This document shows, piece after piece, positions 15,476-24,702 of a DNA stretch of 31,373 bases. The first letter of the stretch is position 1. Every line of letters begins with the position of its first letter. Position numbers and translations under genes: made by a program. The stretch is from the NCBI GenBank assembly GCA_964445375.1, contig CAYUKO010000027.1:1-31373 (forward strand). The letters are read 5' to 3'. This stretch comes from COE1 sp964445375. Lineage in GTDB: Bacteria > Bacillota > Clostridia > Lachnospirales > Lachnospiraceae. A model generated the notes under the pieces. The model had not been told where the DNA came from. It ran no database searches and saw only the letters and a program-made list of their open reading frames with translations.

Positions 15476-16912
15476 CTATTTCTTCGAGAGTAAGCATACC
15501 GTCTCCACATGAACCGTATGTCCAAACTGATCAACCGGTCTTACTTTCTTAAGTTCATAACCATTTGCACATAGATACTTCAAGTCTCTTGCCAGTGTGG
15601 CACTGTCACAGCTTACATATACAATACGCTTTGGTGCCATCTTGATTATGGTTTCCAGACAGGCTTCATCACAGCCCTTTCGTGGTGGGTCTACACAGAT
15701 TACATCCGCAAAGATGTGTTCTGTTTCATACAAATGAGGTAAGACTTCCTCTGCCTTTCCCACATAGAATGCCGCATTCTCAATATGATTGCGTTTAGCA
15801 TTCTCTCTTGCATCGAGGATTGCCTGCTCTACGATTTCTACACCATAAACCTGTTTGGCACGCTGTGCCATGAAGAGACTTATCGTTCCGATACCACAAT
15901 ATAAATCCCAAACGGTCTCTTCTCCGGTCAGTCCTGCATATTCCAGTGCCAGACTATACAGCTTCTCTGTCTGAACCGGGTTCACCTGATAAAAGGACAA
16001 TGGGGAAATGGCAAAGGTAATGCCTTCTCTATCCTTATCGGTAAGGGTATCCCTGCCTGATTCGATTTCTTCCATGGTTCTTCTGTGAATCACATCCGAA
16101 ATGGTACTCTCACCCCAAAGCACACGACTCTTCCTGCCCATAATGACATTGGTATTCTCTGTATTGGTATTGATATAGATGCTGGTCATGCCTTCTATTG
16201 TTTTGAGTGCTTCTACTAATTTCTCTTCTTCTGGAAGCTTGCTGCCATTTACAATAAGGCAGACCATAATCTCACCGCTGGTAAAGCCTTTACGGATAAG
16301 GATATGGCGTACCAGTCCTTTTCCAGTCTTTTCATCGTAAGCACTAACCTGATTACCACGCATATAATCCAAAACTGTTTCCAGAATCTGCTGATTCTCT
16401 TTCACGCCAAGTGCGCAATCGGTATTGGCAATGATATCGTGTGTCCTTCCTGCATAAAAGCCAGTAATCAGATTGCCTTCCTTATCGGTTCCGACCGGGA
16501 ACTGTGCTTTGTTACGATAGTGATAAGGCTTCTCCATTCCAACAATCGGTTCCATGACCTGCTCTAGCAAATCACTTTCAAAACCGCCAATGCGAAGCAA
16601 GTGGTTTCTGACCTTATTCTCTTTAAAGGCAAGCTGTGCTTTATAATCAAGTGCCTGTATCTGACAGCCTCCGCATTGCTTATGATATGCGCATACCGGT
16701 TCCACACGTTCCTTGGACGGCGTGAGTACCCGAATCAGTCTTGCATAAGCGTAATTCTTCTTTGCCTTCATGACCTTTGCCTCAACAACATCACCAATCA
16801 CCGCATCCTTGATAAAGAAGGTAAAGCCATCAAGCTTTCCAATCCCCTCTCCATCGGTTCCCATATCTTCAATTGTCACCGTAATCATATCATTCTTTGC
16901 GTAATCTGCCAT
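15476..16912 (-). CDS. rlmCD: 23S rRNA (uracil-5-)-methyltransferase RlmCD/RlmD
   Basis: This 478-residue S-adenosylmethionine-dependent enzyme makes 5-methyluridine in 23S rRNA. Residues 5-60 are the TRAM domain. The iron-sulfur cysteines are C74, C80 and C83 (VCAYHKQCGGCQIQ), with a fourth in NTDCALG. The methyltransferase domain has DLYCGIGTISLFMAQRAK (SAM loop), VDPPRKGCDEACL and the nucleophile region VYVSCDSATLARDLKYL. The protein ends HTVHVETVCLLSKK. Homologues with an extra tail exist, and a matching tail lies stranded at 6749-7105. It follows yhaM by ten bases and is probably in the same operon. Confidence 0.93.
   Translation of the reverse strand: MADYAKNDMITVTIEDMGTDGEGIGKLDGFTFFIKDAVIGDVVEAKVMKAKKNYAYARLIRVLTPSKERVEPVCAYHKQCGGCQIQALDYKAQLAFKENKVRNHLLRIGGFESDLLEQVMEPIVGMEKPYHYRNKAQFPVGTDKEGNLITGFYAGRTHDIIANTDCALGVKENQQILETVLDYMRGNQVSAYDEKTGKGLVRHILIRKGFTSGEIMVCLIVNGSKLPEEEKLVEALKTIEGMTSIYINTNTENTNVIMGRKSRVLWGESTISDVIHRRTMEEIESGRDTLTDKDREGITFAISPLSFYQVNPVQTEKLYSLALEYAGLTGEETVWDLYCGIGTISLFMAQRAKQVYGVEIVEQAILDARENAKRNHIENAAFYVGKAEEVLPHLYETEHIFADVICVDPPRKGCDEACLETIIKMAPKRIVYVSCDSATLARDLKYLCANGYELKKVRPVDQFGHTVHVETVCLLSKK
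15491..15511 (-). repeat. direct repeat, right copy (att-like), in rlmCD 3' end
   Basis: These 21 bp, in codons HVETVCL of rlmCD, match 7043-7063 with one mismatch. The 3' end of rumA/rlmD is a known insertion site for integrative elements in Firmicutes. Confidence 0.55.
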
Positions 16913-16922
16913 TTTTTCACTC

Positions 16923-17867
16923 CTAATTCAGAGAGGAATCTCTTAAATTTGACTCAAAGAAACGGTTAAAGCCAAGCCAGCCTGTTTCCTGTGTAGATTC
17001 GAGAATCTCTGTAAATGTTTCCATCTTTGCATCGGTATTATCTGCAAAGGTTAATGCAACTGCTTCGATAATTGCAGGTTTTTTCGGTGAACCAAACTCA
17101 TACTCACCGTGATGAGAAAGAATACAATGCTTTAATTCCATGGCAAGCATTGGCGGGAAGCCCGGAATCTCTCTTACCTTTTCTCCAATCATTTCAGAAC
17201 CCATCACAATATGTCCTAAGAACTGACCTTCATCTGTATAATCATTTACCGGAAAAGCGCTGATTTCTTTTACTTTTCCAATATCATGACAAATAGCCGC
17301 TGTCAAAAGCAGGTCACGCTTTAAAACCGGATAAGCCGTGCAGTAATAATCACAAAGCTTCGTTACACCCAAAGTATGCTCCAGTAATCCTCCGATAAAG
17401 CCATGATGAACGGTCTTTGCTGCTGATGCTTTCTTAAATCTCTGCGCGAAAGCGTCATCCTTTACAAAAAAGCTTTCCAGAAGCTGCTTTAAATACGTAT
17501 TTTCAATGCTTCCAATTATCTTTAACAGCTGGGCATACATCTCATCGATATTCTTCTTACTTACCGGCATATATTCCGCTTCGTTGTACTCACCTTCCTG
17601 ACAGAGACGCACACGCTTTACATTAACCTGTAAAGTTCCGTTAAAGCTTGTTACCTCACCATATACTTCTATGTAATCGCAGGCATCAAATTCTGCGATT
17701 CCTGCATTATTCGGGTCCCAGATTTTGGCATCCATAGTGCCCGTTTTATCCTGTAAAATGACATTGTCATAAGACTTTCCGTTCTTTGTTACTGCAGAGC
17801 TTTTATATTTACAAAAATAAATATCAAATACTCTGTCGCCATCTTTATAATCCTTAATGTATTTCAT
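16923..17867 (-). CDS. yhaM: 3'-5' exoribonuclease YhaM-like, OB-fold plus HD domain
   Basis: This 314-residue protein has the YhaM architecture. An N-terminal OB-fold spans residues 10-90 (NVILQDKTGTMDAKIWDPNN, YIEVYGEVTSFNGTLQVNVK). An HD domain follows at 150-300 (TVHHGFIGGLLEHTLGVTKL, then TAAICHDIGKVKEI with the HD pair, and LKHCILSHHGEYEFGSPKKP). YhaM trims RNA 3' ends and can act on DNA. The short C-terminal extension ends RDSSLN. It lies ten bases upstream of rlmCD, so the two RNA genes are probably co-transcribed. Confidence 0.88.
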   Translation of the reverse strand: MKYIKDYKDGDRVFDIYFCKYKSSAVTKNGKSYDNVILQDKTGTMDAKIWDPNNAGIAEFDACDYIEVYGEVTSFNGTLQVNVKRVRLCQEGEYNEAEYMPVSKKNIDEMYAQLLKIIGSIENTYLKQLLESFFVKDDAFAQRFKKASAAKTVHHGFIGGLLEHTLGVTKLCDYYCTAYPVLKRDLLLTAAICHDIGKVKEISAFPVNDYTDEGQFLGHIVMGSEMIGEKVREIPGFPPMLAMELKHCILSHHGEYEFGSPKKPAIIEAVALTFADNTDAKMETFTEILESTQETGWLGFNRFFESNLRDSSLN

Positions 17868-17905
17868 GTTTCTACCATCCTTTTCTTTTATATTGCATTT
17901 TTATA

Positions 17906-19258
17906 TTATTCTCTCGTTTCCAGTCCTACGGAAAACTGCATTTCTTCATAGGAATCCTGTGAAGAACGAAGCACGCTGATTACCACATTTCGGTCTACGG
18001 AATATCCCCGGATTGCATTCATATAGTCAATTGCACTGGTGATTTCTTTTTCACCGACTCTGATAATAATGTCACCCTTCTGAATGCCATTTTCCATAGC
18101 GGGAGAACCCATATCGATATCAGAAATATATGCACCATCCGGCAATCCTAATTCCTTTTTTGCTTCCTTAGAAATATCCTGTGCATAAATGCCGGCATAT
18201 GGAATATCTACACCGTTGGAAAGCTTTGTAATCATGCCTTTGAGCTCTGTAACGCCAATTGCTGAAACAAGATTTTTTGTATCCTCATTGTTATGTGTAT
18301 TATCCAGAATTCCAATTACAGCCCCATTCATATTGACCAGGATTCCGCTTGGATTCTGGCTTCCATAAATATCCGTTGTAAGAAGCTTATATTGATTCTC
18401 CGGCATTGTTATCGCATTTCCATTAGAAGTAATCATTCCATAGCACACACTGTCCTTATACCCAAGAATATTACCAATGGCAATCACCGGCGTTCCTAAA
18501 AGATTATCATCTATTGAACTTCCAAGTTCCGCTACCGTAACAGCATCCAGAATGGAAGAAGATAAATATTTAAGTTCCACCGCGATAACAGCAAGATCCG
18601 TATTCACATCATATTTCTTAATCTTACCCTCTGCACTTGCTCCATTATGGAAGGTCACTCGTATACTTTCCGCATCCTTAAGCGGTGTACGCTTGGTCAA
18701 CACCAAAAGCTCACGATTATTATTGGCAATGATGACTCCTGCCATCTCACCTTCACTTTCATAAATATTGTTAAACCAGTCTACATCCGATTTTACACCT
18801 GTTACCGTAACCATACTGGTTGCCACTTTCTGATACAGATCATGTACTCCCTGATACATGGTCTTATACGCCACAAGCAAGTCTTCTTCCTCTGTTTGCT
18901 CAGGACTTGATATCAACGCTACCTCATCACTGTCTGTCGCTGTTTCCTGACTCTCAGTCTGCTGCTGAGATTCTTCATCCCCTTCTGTAAGCATATCCTC
19001 TGGTAGCATTTCGTTCTTTTCCTGTGGAAATGTTACCATTTCCGGTTCCTCTTCCGGGTATAACCAGTTATTTAATACAGGCTCCAATAACAAAAAGGTA
19101 AGGCATGCTACCAAACCAAACAACAATGCCAATGATGCGGTAATCATCGTCCTTTGTAACAGCTTTTTCTTATTAATTGGTCTTTCCTTTATCTTCTCCT
19201 GCAGGAATTCAAAGTCACTTGCCTGCGAAGGTTCGTTCTTGTCTTCATTTTCCATCAT
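17906..19258 (-). CDS. HtrA/DegP-like membrane protein with PDZ, catalytic residues lost
   Basis: This 450-residue protein has one membrane anchor (residues 38-60), an acidic Glu/Thr/Ser-rich linker (65-130), a trypsin-like domain (140-330) and a PDZ domain (340-440; NGIQKGDIIIRVGEKEITSA). The active-site His position reads LLVLTKRTPL instead of TNNHV. The serine loop reads GSQNPSGILVNMNG instead of GNSGGPLVN, so the nucleophile is lost. The Asp strand (NTDLAVIAVEL) remains. It is therefore probably a non-proteolytic chaperone or binding protein outside the membrane. It lies divergent to mutS2, separated by about 170 bp. Confidence 0.8.
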   Translation of the reverse strand: MMENEDKNEPSQASDFEFLQEKIKERPINKKKLLQRTMITASLALLFGLVACLTFLLLEPVLNNWLYPEEEPEMVTFPQEKNEMLPEDMLTEGDEESQQQTESQETATDSDEVALISSPEQTEEEDLLVAYKTMYQGVHDLYQKVATSMVTVTGVKSDVDWFNNIYESEGEMAGVIIANNNRELLVLTKRTPLKDAESIRVTFHNGASAEGKIKKYDVNTDLAVIAVELKYLSSSILDAVTVAELGSSIDDNLLGTPVIAIGNILGYKDSVCYGMITSNGNAITMPENQYKLLTTDIYGSQNPSGILVNMNGAVIGILDNTHNNEDTKNLVSAIGVTELKGMITKLSNGVDIPYAGIYAQDISKEAKKELGLPDGAYISDIDMGSPAMENGIQKGDIIIRVGEKEITSAIDYMNAIRGYSVDRNVVISVLRSSQDSYEEMQFSVGLETRE

Positions 19259-19426
19259 GCTCGTTTCACGCCTTTCCCAGCAGTCACTATAAAGCTATTC
19301 CGCCTAATATCTTAGTATATCTGATGAATTATTTAAAGTAAAGGAAGATGTAGAGTTTTCCTTATTCTTATGTTATGATAAACAAAGTATGATAACTAGT
19401 ATACAACTTGAAAGGATTATCTATAA

Positions 19427-21817
19427 ATGAACGAAAAAGCGTTACGAATCTTAGAATATCAGAAAATTATTCAGCTTTTAGTAGAAAAAGCAAGCTCCGT
19501 ACCGGGAAAGGAGCTTTGTCAGAAGCTGATGCCAATGACGAATCTGTCAGAAATTGAAGAAGCACAGCAGCAGACAGCAGATGCATTCAGCCGTCTGGTA
19601 AAGGGTGGAAGAATCGGTTTTAGCGGGAATAAGGATATCAGTTTCAGTATCAAATCCCTTGATATCGGAAGCAGTCTTTCTGCACCGGAACTTTTAAAGA
19701 TAGCCGCTTCTCTTGCCTGCGCCTCCAAAGCAAAGGCTTTTGCAAGAGGTGAACGTGATGAAGAAGTAGTTGACAGCCTGGAACCACTGTTTGATGGCTT
19801 AGAACCATTAACACCGCTTCAAAATGAGATTAACCGTTGTCTGATTTCCGAGGAAGAGGTTGCCGATGATGCCAGCTCTACCTTAAAGCATATCCGCAGA
19901 AGCATCAATCAGACCAACGATAAGATACATTCCCAATTAACAAACATGGTAAATACAAGCTATCGCACCTATTTGCAGGATGCGGTGATTACCATGCGTA
20001 ATAACCGTTACTGTATTCCTGTTAAAGCAGAGCATAAGGGCAATGTTCCAGGTATGGTACATGACCAGTCTTCTACCGGTTCCACCCTTTTTATCGAACC
20101 AGCTGCCATTGTAAGTCTGAATAATCAGTTAAAAGAGCTTGCGCTTCAAGAGCAGGAGGAAATCGAAGTCATCCTTGCAACCTTAAGTGCGCAGGCAGGC
20201 GAGCATACCGAAGAACTGATGCAGAACTTTAAGCTTTTAACACAGCTTGACTTTATCTTTGCAAGAGCCTCTCTTGCCATTGATATGAATGCTTCCAGAC
20301 CATTATTTAACACGGATCATTACATTCATATCCGTAAAGGACGTCATCCGTTGCTGGATAAGAAAAAAGTCGTTCCTATTGATATCATGTTAGGTCGTGA
20401 TTTCGATCTGTTAGTTGTTACCGGTCCAAACACAGGTGGTAAAACCGTATCGTTAAAAACCGTAGGTCTTTTTACCCTTATGGGACAGGCAGGACTCCAT
20501 ATCCCGGCTTTAGACCGTTCTGAGCTTGCCGTTTTCCATGAAGTTTATGCTGATATCGGTGATGAACAGAGCATCGAGCAGAATCTTTCCACCTTCTCTG
20601 CTCATATGACCAATACGATTTCCATTCTGGAGCATGCCGATGAAGATTCTCTTTGTCTTTTTGATGAACTTGGTGCAGGAACGGACCCCACAGAGGGTGC
20701 AGCCCTTGCCATTGCCATCCTAAAGCATCTTCATGACAAAGGAATCCGCACGATGGCAACGACACATTATAGCGAGCTTAAGGTATTTGCCCTGTCCACT
20801 CCTTATGTGGAAAATGCCTGCTGTGAATTCGATGTCGAAACACTTCGCCCTACGTATCGATTGTTAATCGGTATTCCGGGAAAAAGTAATGCATTTGCCA
20901 TTTCCTCTAAGCTTGGGCTTTCTGACGAGATTATCAACTCTGCCAAAGAGCATATCAGTGAAGAGGATGAGAGCTTTGAAGACTTACTTGCTGACTTGGA
21001 AGCAAGCCGAAAGACCATTGAAGCAGAACGCGCTGAAATTGCAAGCTATAAGGCTGAAATCAGTTCTCTCAAAGATAAGTTGACACAGAAGCAGGAGCGT
21101 CTTGATTCCCAGAAGGAACGAATCCTTCGTGAAGCCAATGAAGAAGCCCGCAGTATCTTACAGGAAGCAAAGGACGTTGCCGATGAAACCATACGTAACT
21201 TCCAGAAGTACAATTCCAATACTTCCATGAAGGATATGGAAAAGGCAAGAACCAAGGTCCGTGATAAAATCAGCGAGAAGAACTCCAAGCTTTCACAGGC
21301 AGCCAAACAGCCTACTCACAAGATATTAAAGCCAACACAGATTAAACCGGGCGACATGGTAAAGGTGGTTTCCATGGGCTTAAAGGGAACCGTTTCCTCC
21401 AAGCCGGATGCCAAAGGCGACCTCTTTGTACAGTGTGGTATCATCCGTTCCAAGGTTAACTTACGTGACCTTGTACTCATCAATGAAGATGCACTCACAC
21501 CAACTCCAAAGTCCAAGTTCAGCCCATCCAGCCACAGTTCAAGCAGTAAGATTGGTATGTCAAAGGCCAAAAGCTTTTCTATGGAAATCAATCTGCTTGG
21601 CAAAACCGTAGATGAAGCAATCGCAGAGCTTGATAAATATCTGGATGATGCTTATCTGTCACATGCTCCAAGTGTCCGCATTGTACACGGTAAGGGAACC
21701 GGCGCTTTACGAGCTGCTGTGCAGAGACATCTAAAGAGCATCTCCTATGTAAAGTCCTTCCACCTTGGCGAATTCGGTGAAGGCGATGCTGGTGTTACCA
21801 TTGCAGAATTTAAATAA
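19427..21817 (+). CDS. mutS2: endonuclease MutS2
   Basis: This is a 796-residue protein. The MutS-type ATPase carries Walker A GPNTGGKTVSLK (about 335) and Walker B LCLFDELGAGTDPTEGAAL (about 410). A long coiled coil (510-640) contains the clamp. A KOW-like stretch (GDMVKVVSMGLKGTVSSK) precedes the C-terminal Smr domain (from about 720) with IVHGKGTGALR. MutS2 suppresses homologous recombination and acts on stalled, collided ribosomes. The Smr N-terminal motif reads INLLGK where B. subtilis has LDLRG. It is the first gene of a plus-strand cluster with the two-component system. Confidence 0.93.
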   Translation: MNEKALRILEYQKIIQLLVEKASSVPGKELCQKLMPMTNLSEIEEAQQQTADAFSRLVKGGRIGFSGNKDISFSIKSLDIGSSLSAPELLKIAASLACASKAKAFARGERDEEVVDSLEPLFDGLEPLTPLQNEINRCLISEEEVADDASSTLKHIRRSINQTNDKIHSQLTNMVNTSYRTYLQDAVITMRNNRYCIPVKAEHKGNVPGMVHDQSSTGSTLFIEPAAIVSLNNQLKELALQEQEEIEVILATLSAQAGEHTEELMQNFKLLTQLDFIFARASLAIDMNASRPLFNTDHYIHIRKGRHPLLDKKKVVPIDIMLGRDFDLLVVTGPNTGGKTVSLKTVGLFTLMGQAGLHIPALDRSELAVFHEVYADIGDEQSIEQNLSTFSAHMTNTISILEHADEDSLCLFDELGAGTDPTEGAALAIAILKHLHDKGIRTMATTHYSELKVFALSTPYVENACCEFDVETLRPTYRLLIGIPGKSNAFAISSKLGLSDEIINSAKEHISEEDESFEDLLADLEASRKTIEAERAEIASYKAEISSLKDKLTQKQERLDSQKERILREANEEARSILQEAKDVADETIRNFQKYNSNTSMKDMEKARTKVRDKISEKNSKLSQAAKQPTHKILKPTQIKPGDMVKVVSMGLKGTVSSKPDAKGDLFVQCGIIRSKVNLRDLVLINEDALTPTPKSKFSPSSHSSSSKIGMSKAKSFSMEINLLGKTVDEAIAELDKYLDDAYLSHAPSVRIVHGKGTGALRAAVQRHLKSISYVKSFHLGEFGEGDAGVTIAEFK

Positions 21818-21856
21818 TTGCTTTTGACCTATTAAAAGAAAAGGAGTTAACCCAAC

Positions 21857-22561
21857 ATGGTAAATAAACAAAAAATCCTAATCGTTGATGACGATGAAAA
21901 TATTGCAGAGCTGATTTCCCTTTATATGACAAAAGAATGCTTTGAAACACAGATTGTATATGATGGAGAATCCGCACTCAAAGCTGCGGATACCTTTGCG
22001 CCTGACCTTATTATCCTTGATCTGATGCTTCCTGGCATTGACGGCTATCAGGTCTGCCGTGAAATTCGTCAGAAATCACAAACTCCGATTATCATTCTTT
22101 CCGCCAAGGGAGAGGTATTTGATAAGGTGCTTGGTCTTGAACTTGGTGCCGATGACTATATGGAGAAGCCCTTTGATACCAAAGAGCTTGTTGCCAGAGT
22201 AAAGGCTGTTCTTCGCCGTTATAAGGCAGTTGCTCCGGCTGCACCAAATCCATCTGCAAAACAGGTAAGCTATCCAAATCTGACCATTAACCTGACCAAT
22301 TATTCCGTTGTATATAATGGTCAGAATGTAGATATGCCGCCAAAGGAACTGGAATTACTGTATTTCCTTGCAGCTTCTCCAAACCATGTATTTACCAGAG
22401 AACAGCTTCTTGACCAGATATGGGGCTATGAATACATTGGTGACACCAGAACCGTTGATGTTCACATCAAACGTCTTCGTGAGAAGATCAAAGACCATGA
22501 GTCATGGAAAATTGCTACAATCTGGGGCATCGGTTATAAATTCGAGGTTAAAAATCTCTAA
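21857..22561 (+). CDS. OmpR-family response regulator
   Basis: This is a 234-residue protein. The receiver domain (1-118) has the acidic pocket DDD (11-13), phospho-acceptor D55 (LIILDLMLPG), S82 and K104 (EKPF). The C-terminal winged helix (135-234) has the OmpR DNA-binding pattern PPKELELLYFLAASPNHVFT and TRTVDVHIKRLREKIK. It is paired with the histidine kinase that starts 18 bases later. An AAGGAG site ten bases before the ATG decides the start. The target genes cannot be read from the window. Confidence 0.95.
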   Translation: MVNKQKILIVDDDENIAELISLYMTKECFETQIVYDGESALKAADTFAPDLIILDLMLPGIDGYQVCREIRQKSQTPIIILSAKGEVFDKVLGLELGADDYMEKPFDTKELVARVKAVLRRYKAVAPAAPNPSAKQVSYPNLTINLTNYSVVYNGQNVDMPPKELELLYFLAASPNHVFTREQLLDQIWGYEYIGDTRTVDVHIKRLREKIKDHESWKIATIWGIGYKFEVKNL

Positions 22562-22579
22562 ATCGAGAGGTATCGTTAT

Positions 22580-23998
22580 ATGAAACGTACTTTATATTTG
22601 AAATTCGTACTTGCTTATCTGATTTTTGCCTTTTTCGGCTTTATCGTGGTAGCAACCTTTACTTCCAGCATGACACTGGAGCAGTTAAAACGAGAGCGTG
22701 CAAACGCATTATATGAAGAAGCCATGTTGATATCCAATTCCTACGCAGCTGACCTCTATAACAGCGAGATTACGCTGGAATCCGTATGGAGACAGATTGA
22801 AGCCATTGACACTTTTATTGATGCATCGATCTGGATTGTCAATCCGTCGGGTCTTATCGTACTCAATTCCAGCAAACCTCTGGATATTGAGAATCCTGTT
22901 ACCATACCAAACTTCACACCTACCGTTACCGGAAGTTCTTTCTATACGGTCGGTGATTTCTTTGGAATGTTTGATGAGGAAATGATATCTGCTTTTGCTC
23001 CTATCACTGCACAATATAAAGTAAAGGGTTATGTGGTCATCCATGCTTCCATGGCAGATTTACAGTCATCCTGTAACAACCTGTTAAATATATCTTATCT
23101 GACGCTGGTTATTCTGTTCCTATTATCGTTAATTATTCTGCTCTTCTTTACAGAGCTTGTATATCTTCCGCTTCGAAAGATTACACATGCCACAGAGCAG
23201 TATGCAATCGGTAATTTCCGTTATGAATTTCAGTTAGACAGTGAGGACGAAATCGGTTATCTTGCAGCATCTCTGCAATACATGGCAAGCGAGGTTGCTA
23301 AGAGTGAGGACAATCAGAAACAGCTTGTTGCCAATATCTCTCATGACTTCCGCTCTCCTCTGACTTCCATGAGAGGCTATCTGGAAGCAATGAAGGATGG
23401 AACCATACCACCTGAACTTCATGAGAAATACATTGGTGTTGTTTTAAATGAAACAGACCGCTTAACCAAGCTTACGAACTCGCTTCTGACCTTGAATAAC
23501 CTCAATACCAAGGGAATGATTCTTGACCGGACAGACTTTGACATCAATCCGATTATCAAGAATACCGCAGCATCCTTTGAAGGTACCTGCCGCAATAAGA
23601 TGATTACAATTGAACTTGTCTTAACAGGTGAGAAGATGTTTGTGAATGCAGACGTGGTAAAGATTCAACAGGTTCTTTATAATCTTGTTGATAATGCGAT
23701 TAAGTTCAGCCATAAGAACTCTTCCATTAAAATCGAAACCATTGAGAAATCCAATAAGCTTCTGGTATCTGTAAAGGACAATGGAATCGGAATCCCGAAA
23801 GAGAGCTTAAAGCTTATCTGGGACCGCTTTTATAAAACCGACCTTTCCAGAGGAAAGGATAAAAAGGGAACCGGACTTGGACTTTCTATTACCAAAGAAA
23901 TCATCCGCTCCCATAATGAAAATATTAACGTTGTCAGCACCGAAGGTGTGGGAACGGAGTTTATCTTCACATTAGAGAAAGCATCAAAAAATGATTAG
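22580..23998 (+). CDS. membrane histidine kinase
   Basis: This 472-residue sensor has TM1 (8-28), an extracytoplasmic region (29-168) of PAS/Cache-like length, TM2 (172-195), HAMP (196-245), HisKA with phospho-acceptor H255 (ANISHDFRSPLTSMRGYLEA) and HATPase_c with N box LVDNAIKF, G1 DNGIGIPKE, F box RFYK and G2 GTGLGLSI. All catalytic motifs are present. It partners the OmpR regulator just upstream. The stop codon lies inside the left arm of a bidirectional terminator. The signal is unknown. Confidence 0.95.
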   Translation: MKRTLYLKFVLAYLIFAFFGFIVVATFTSSMTLEQLKRERANALYEEAMLISNSYAADLYNSEITLESVWRQIEAIDTFIDASIWIVNPSGLIVLNSSKPLDIENPVTIPNFTPTVTGSSFYTVGDFFGMFDEEMISAFAPITAQYKVKGYVVIHASMADLQSSCNNLLNISYLTLVILFLLSLIILLFFTELVYLPLRKITHATEQYAIGNFRYEFQLDSEDEIGYLAASLQYMASEVAKSEDNQKQLVANISHDFRSPLTSMRGYLEAMKDGTIPPELHEKYIGVVLNETDRLTKLTNSLLTLNNLNTKGMILDRTDFDINPIIKNTAASFEGTCRNKMITIELVLTGEKMFVNADVVKIQQVLYNLVDNAIKFSHKNSSIKIETIEKSNKLLVSVKDNGIGIPKESLKLIWDRFYKTDLSRGKDKKGTGLGLSITKEIIRSHNENINVVSTEGVGTEFIFTLEKASKND

Positions 23999-24020
23999 GC
24001 TTAAAAACCTAATCATTTTT
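23987..24020. terminator. bidirectional terminator between kinase and HAD genes
   Basis: AAAATGATTAGG and CCTAATCATTTT are perfect 12-base arms with an 8-base loop. T-runs follow on both strands. It serves the plus-strand two-component operon and the converging minus-strand metG operon. Confidence 0.85.
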
Positions 24021-24028
24021 GATTTCTA

Positions 24029-24685
24029 CTATAAAGTCACTGTTTCCATCAATGCAGGAAGCTCTTCAAATGCATTCACGGTATAATCCGGTGCGACAGC
24101 TTCGCCAAAGCCATACGCTGCAAATACAAACGGAATCCCTGCTACTCTTGCCGACTCTTCATCACCACTGGTATCACCTACATAAACTGCTTTGGTAACA
24201 CCATTTCTCTGCATGATAAGCTTATTATTCTCGCCCTTTGGCACCTTATTGTCACCCCAGCACTGAATGTCATCAAAGCATTTTTCAAGTTTATGCGCTT
24301 TGATAAAGCTCTCGATATAACCAGATTGACAGTTACTTACTACAAATAATTTATAATTCTTATGCAAAGTCTGCAAGGTTTCCTCAAGCTTTGGATAAAG
24401 GATTCCACCATGCTCGCTTAGATAAGCATTCTCAAGCTCACAGCATTCCTCCATCAATGCTTCTCTCTGCTCTTGTGTATTATGAAGAAACATTCGATTG
24501 GCAATCTCTGTCATGGGAAGACCAAAATATCCATCCAGTTCTTCTGCTGTTAACAAATCCCGCTTACATTCCGGATGCTTTGCAATAACCATGTTCCAGG
24601 TTTTTAAAACGCCATCGGCAGAATTCCACATCGTACCATCTAAATCAAATATTATTGCTTCTGCTTTTTCCATATTTCTATCCAT
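24029..24685 (-). CDS. HAD-superfamily hydrolase (phosphoglycolate-phosphatase-like)
   Basis: This 218-residue protein has HAD motif I, IIFDLDGTMWNS (D14, D16); motif II, FVVSNCQSG; a lysine in KVPKGENNK; and motif III/IV, VGDTSGDEESARVAGIPFVF. The helical cap lies after motif I (subclass IA). The substrate is not evident; Gph/PgmB-type small phosphates are typical. It is the last gene of the metG transcript, 17 bp after the condensation-like gene. The start could be Met1 or Met5. Confidence 0.88.
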   Translation of the reverse strand: MDRNMEKAEAIIFDLDGTMWNSADGVLKTWNMVIAKHPECKRDLLTAEELDGYFGLPMTEIANRMFLHNTQEQREALMEECCELENAYLSEHGGILYPKLEETLQTLHKNYKLFVVSNCQSGYIESFIKAHKLEKCFDDIQCWGDNKVPKGENNKLIMQRNGVTKAVYVGDTSGDEESARVAGIPFVFAAYGFGEAVAPDYTVNAFEELPALMETVTL

Positions 24686-24702
24686 GCCTTTCTGTCATCC
24701 GC

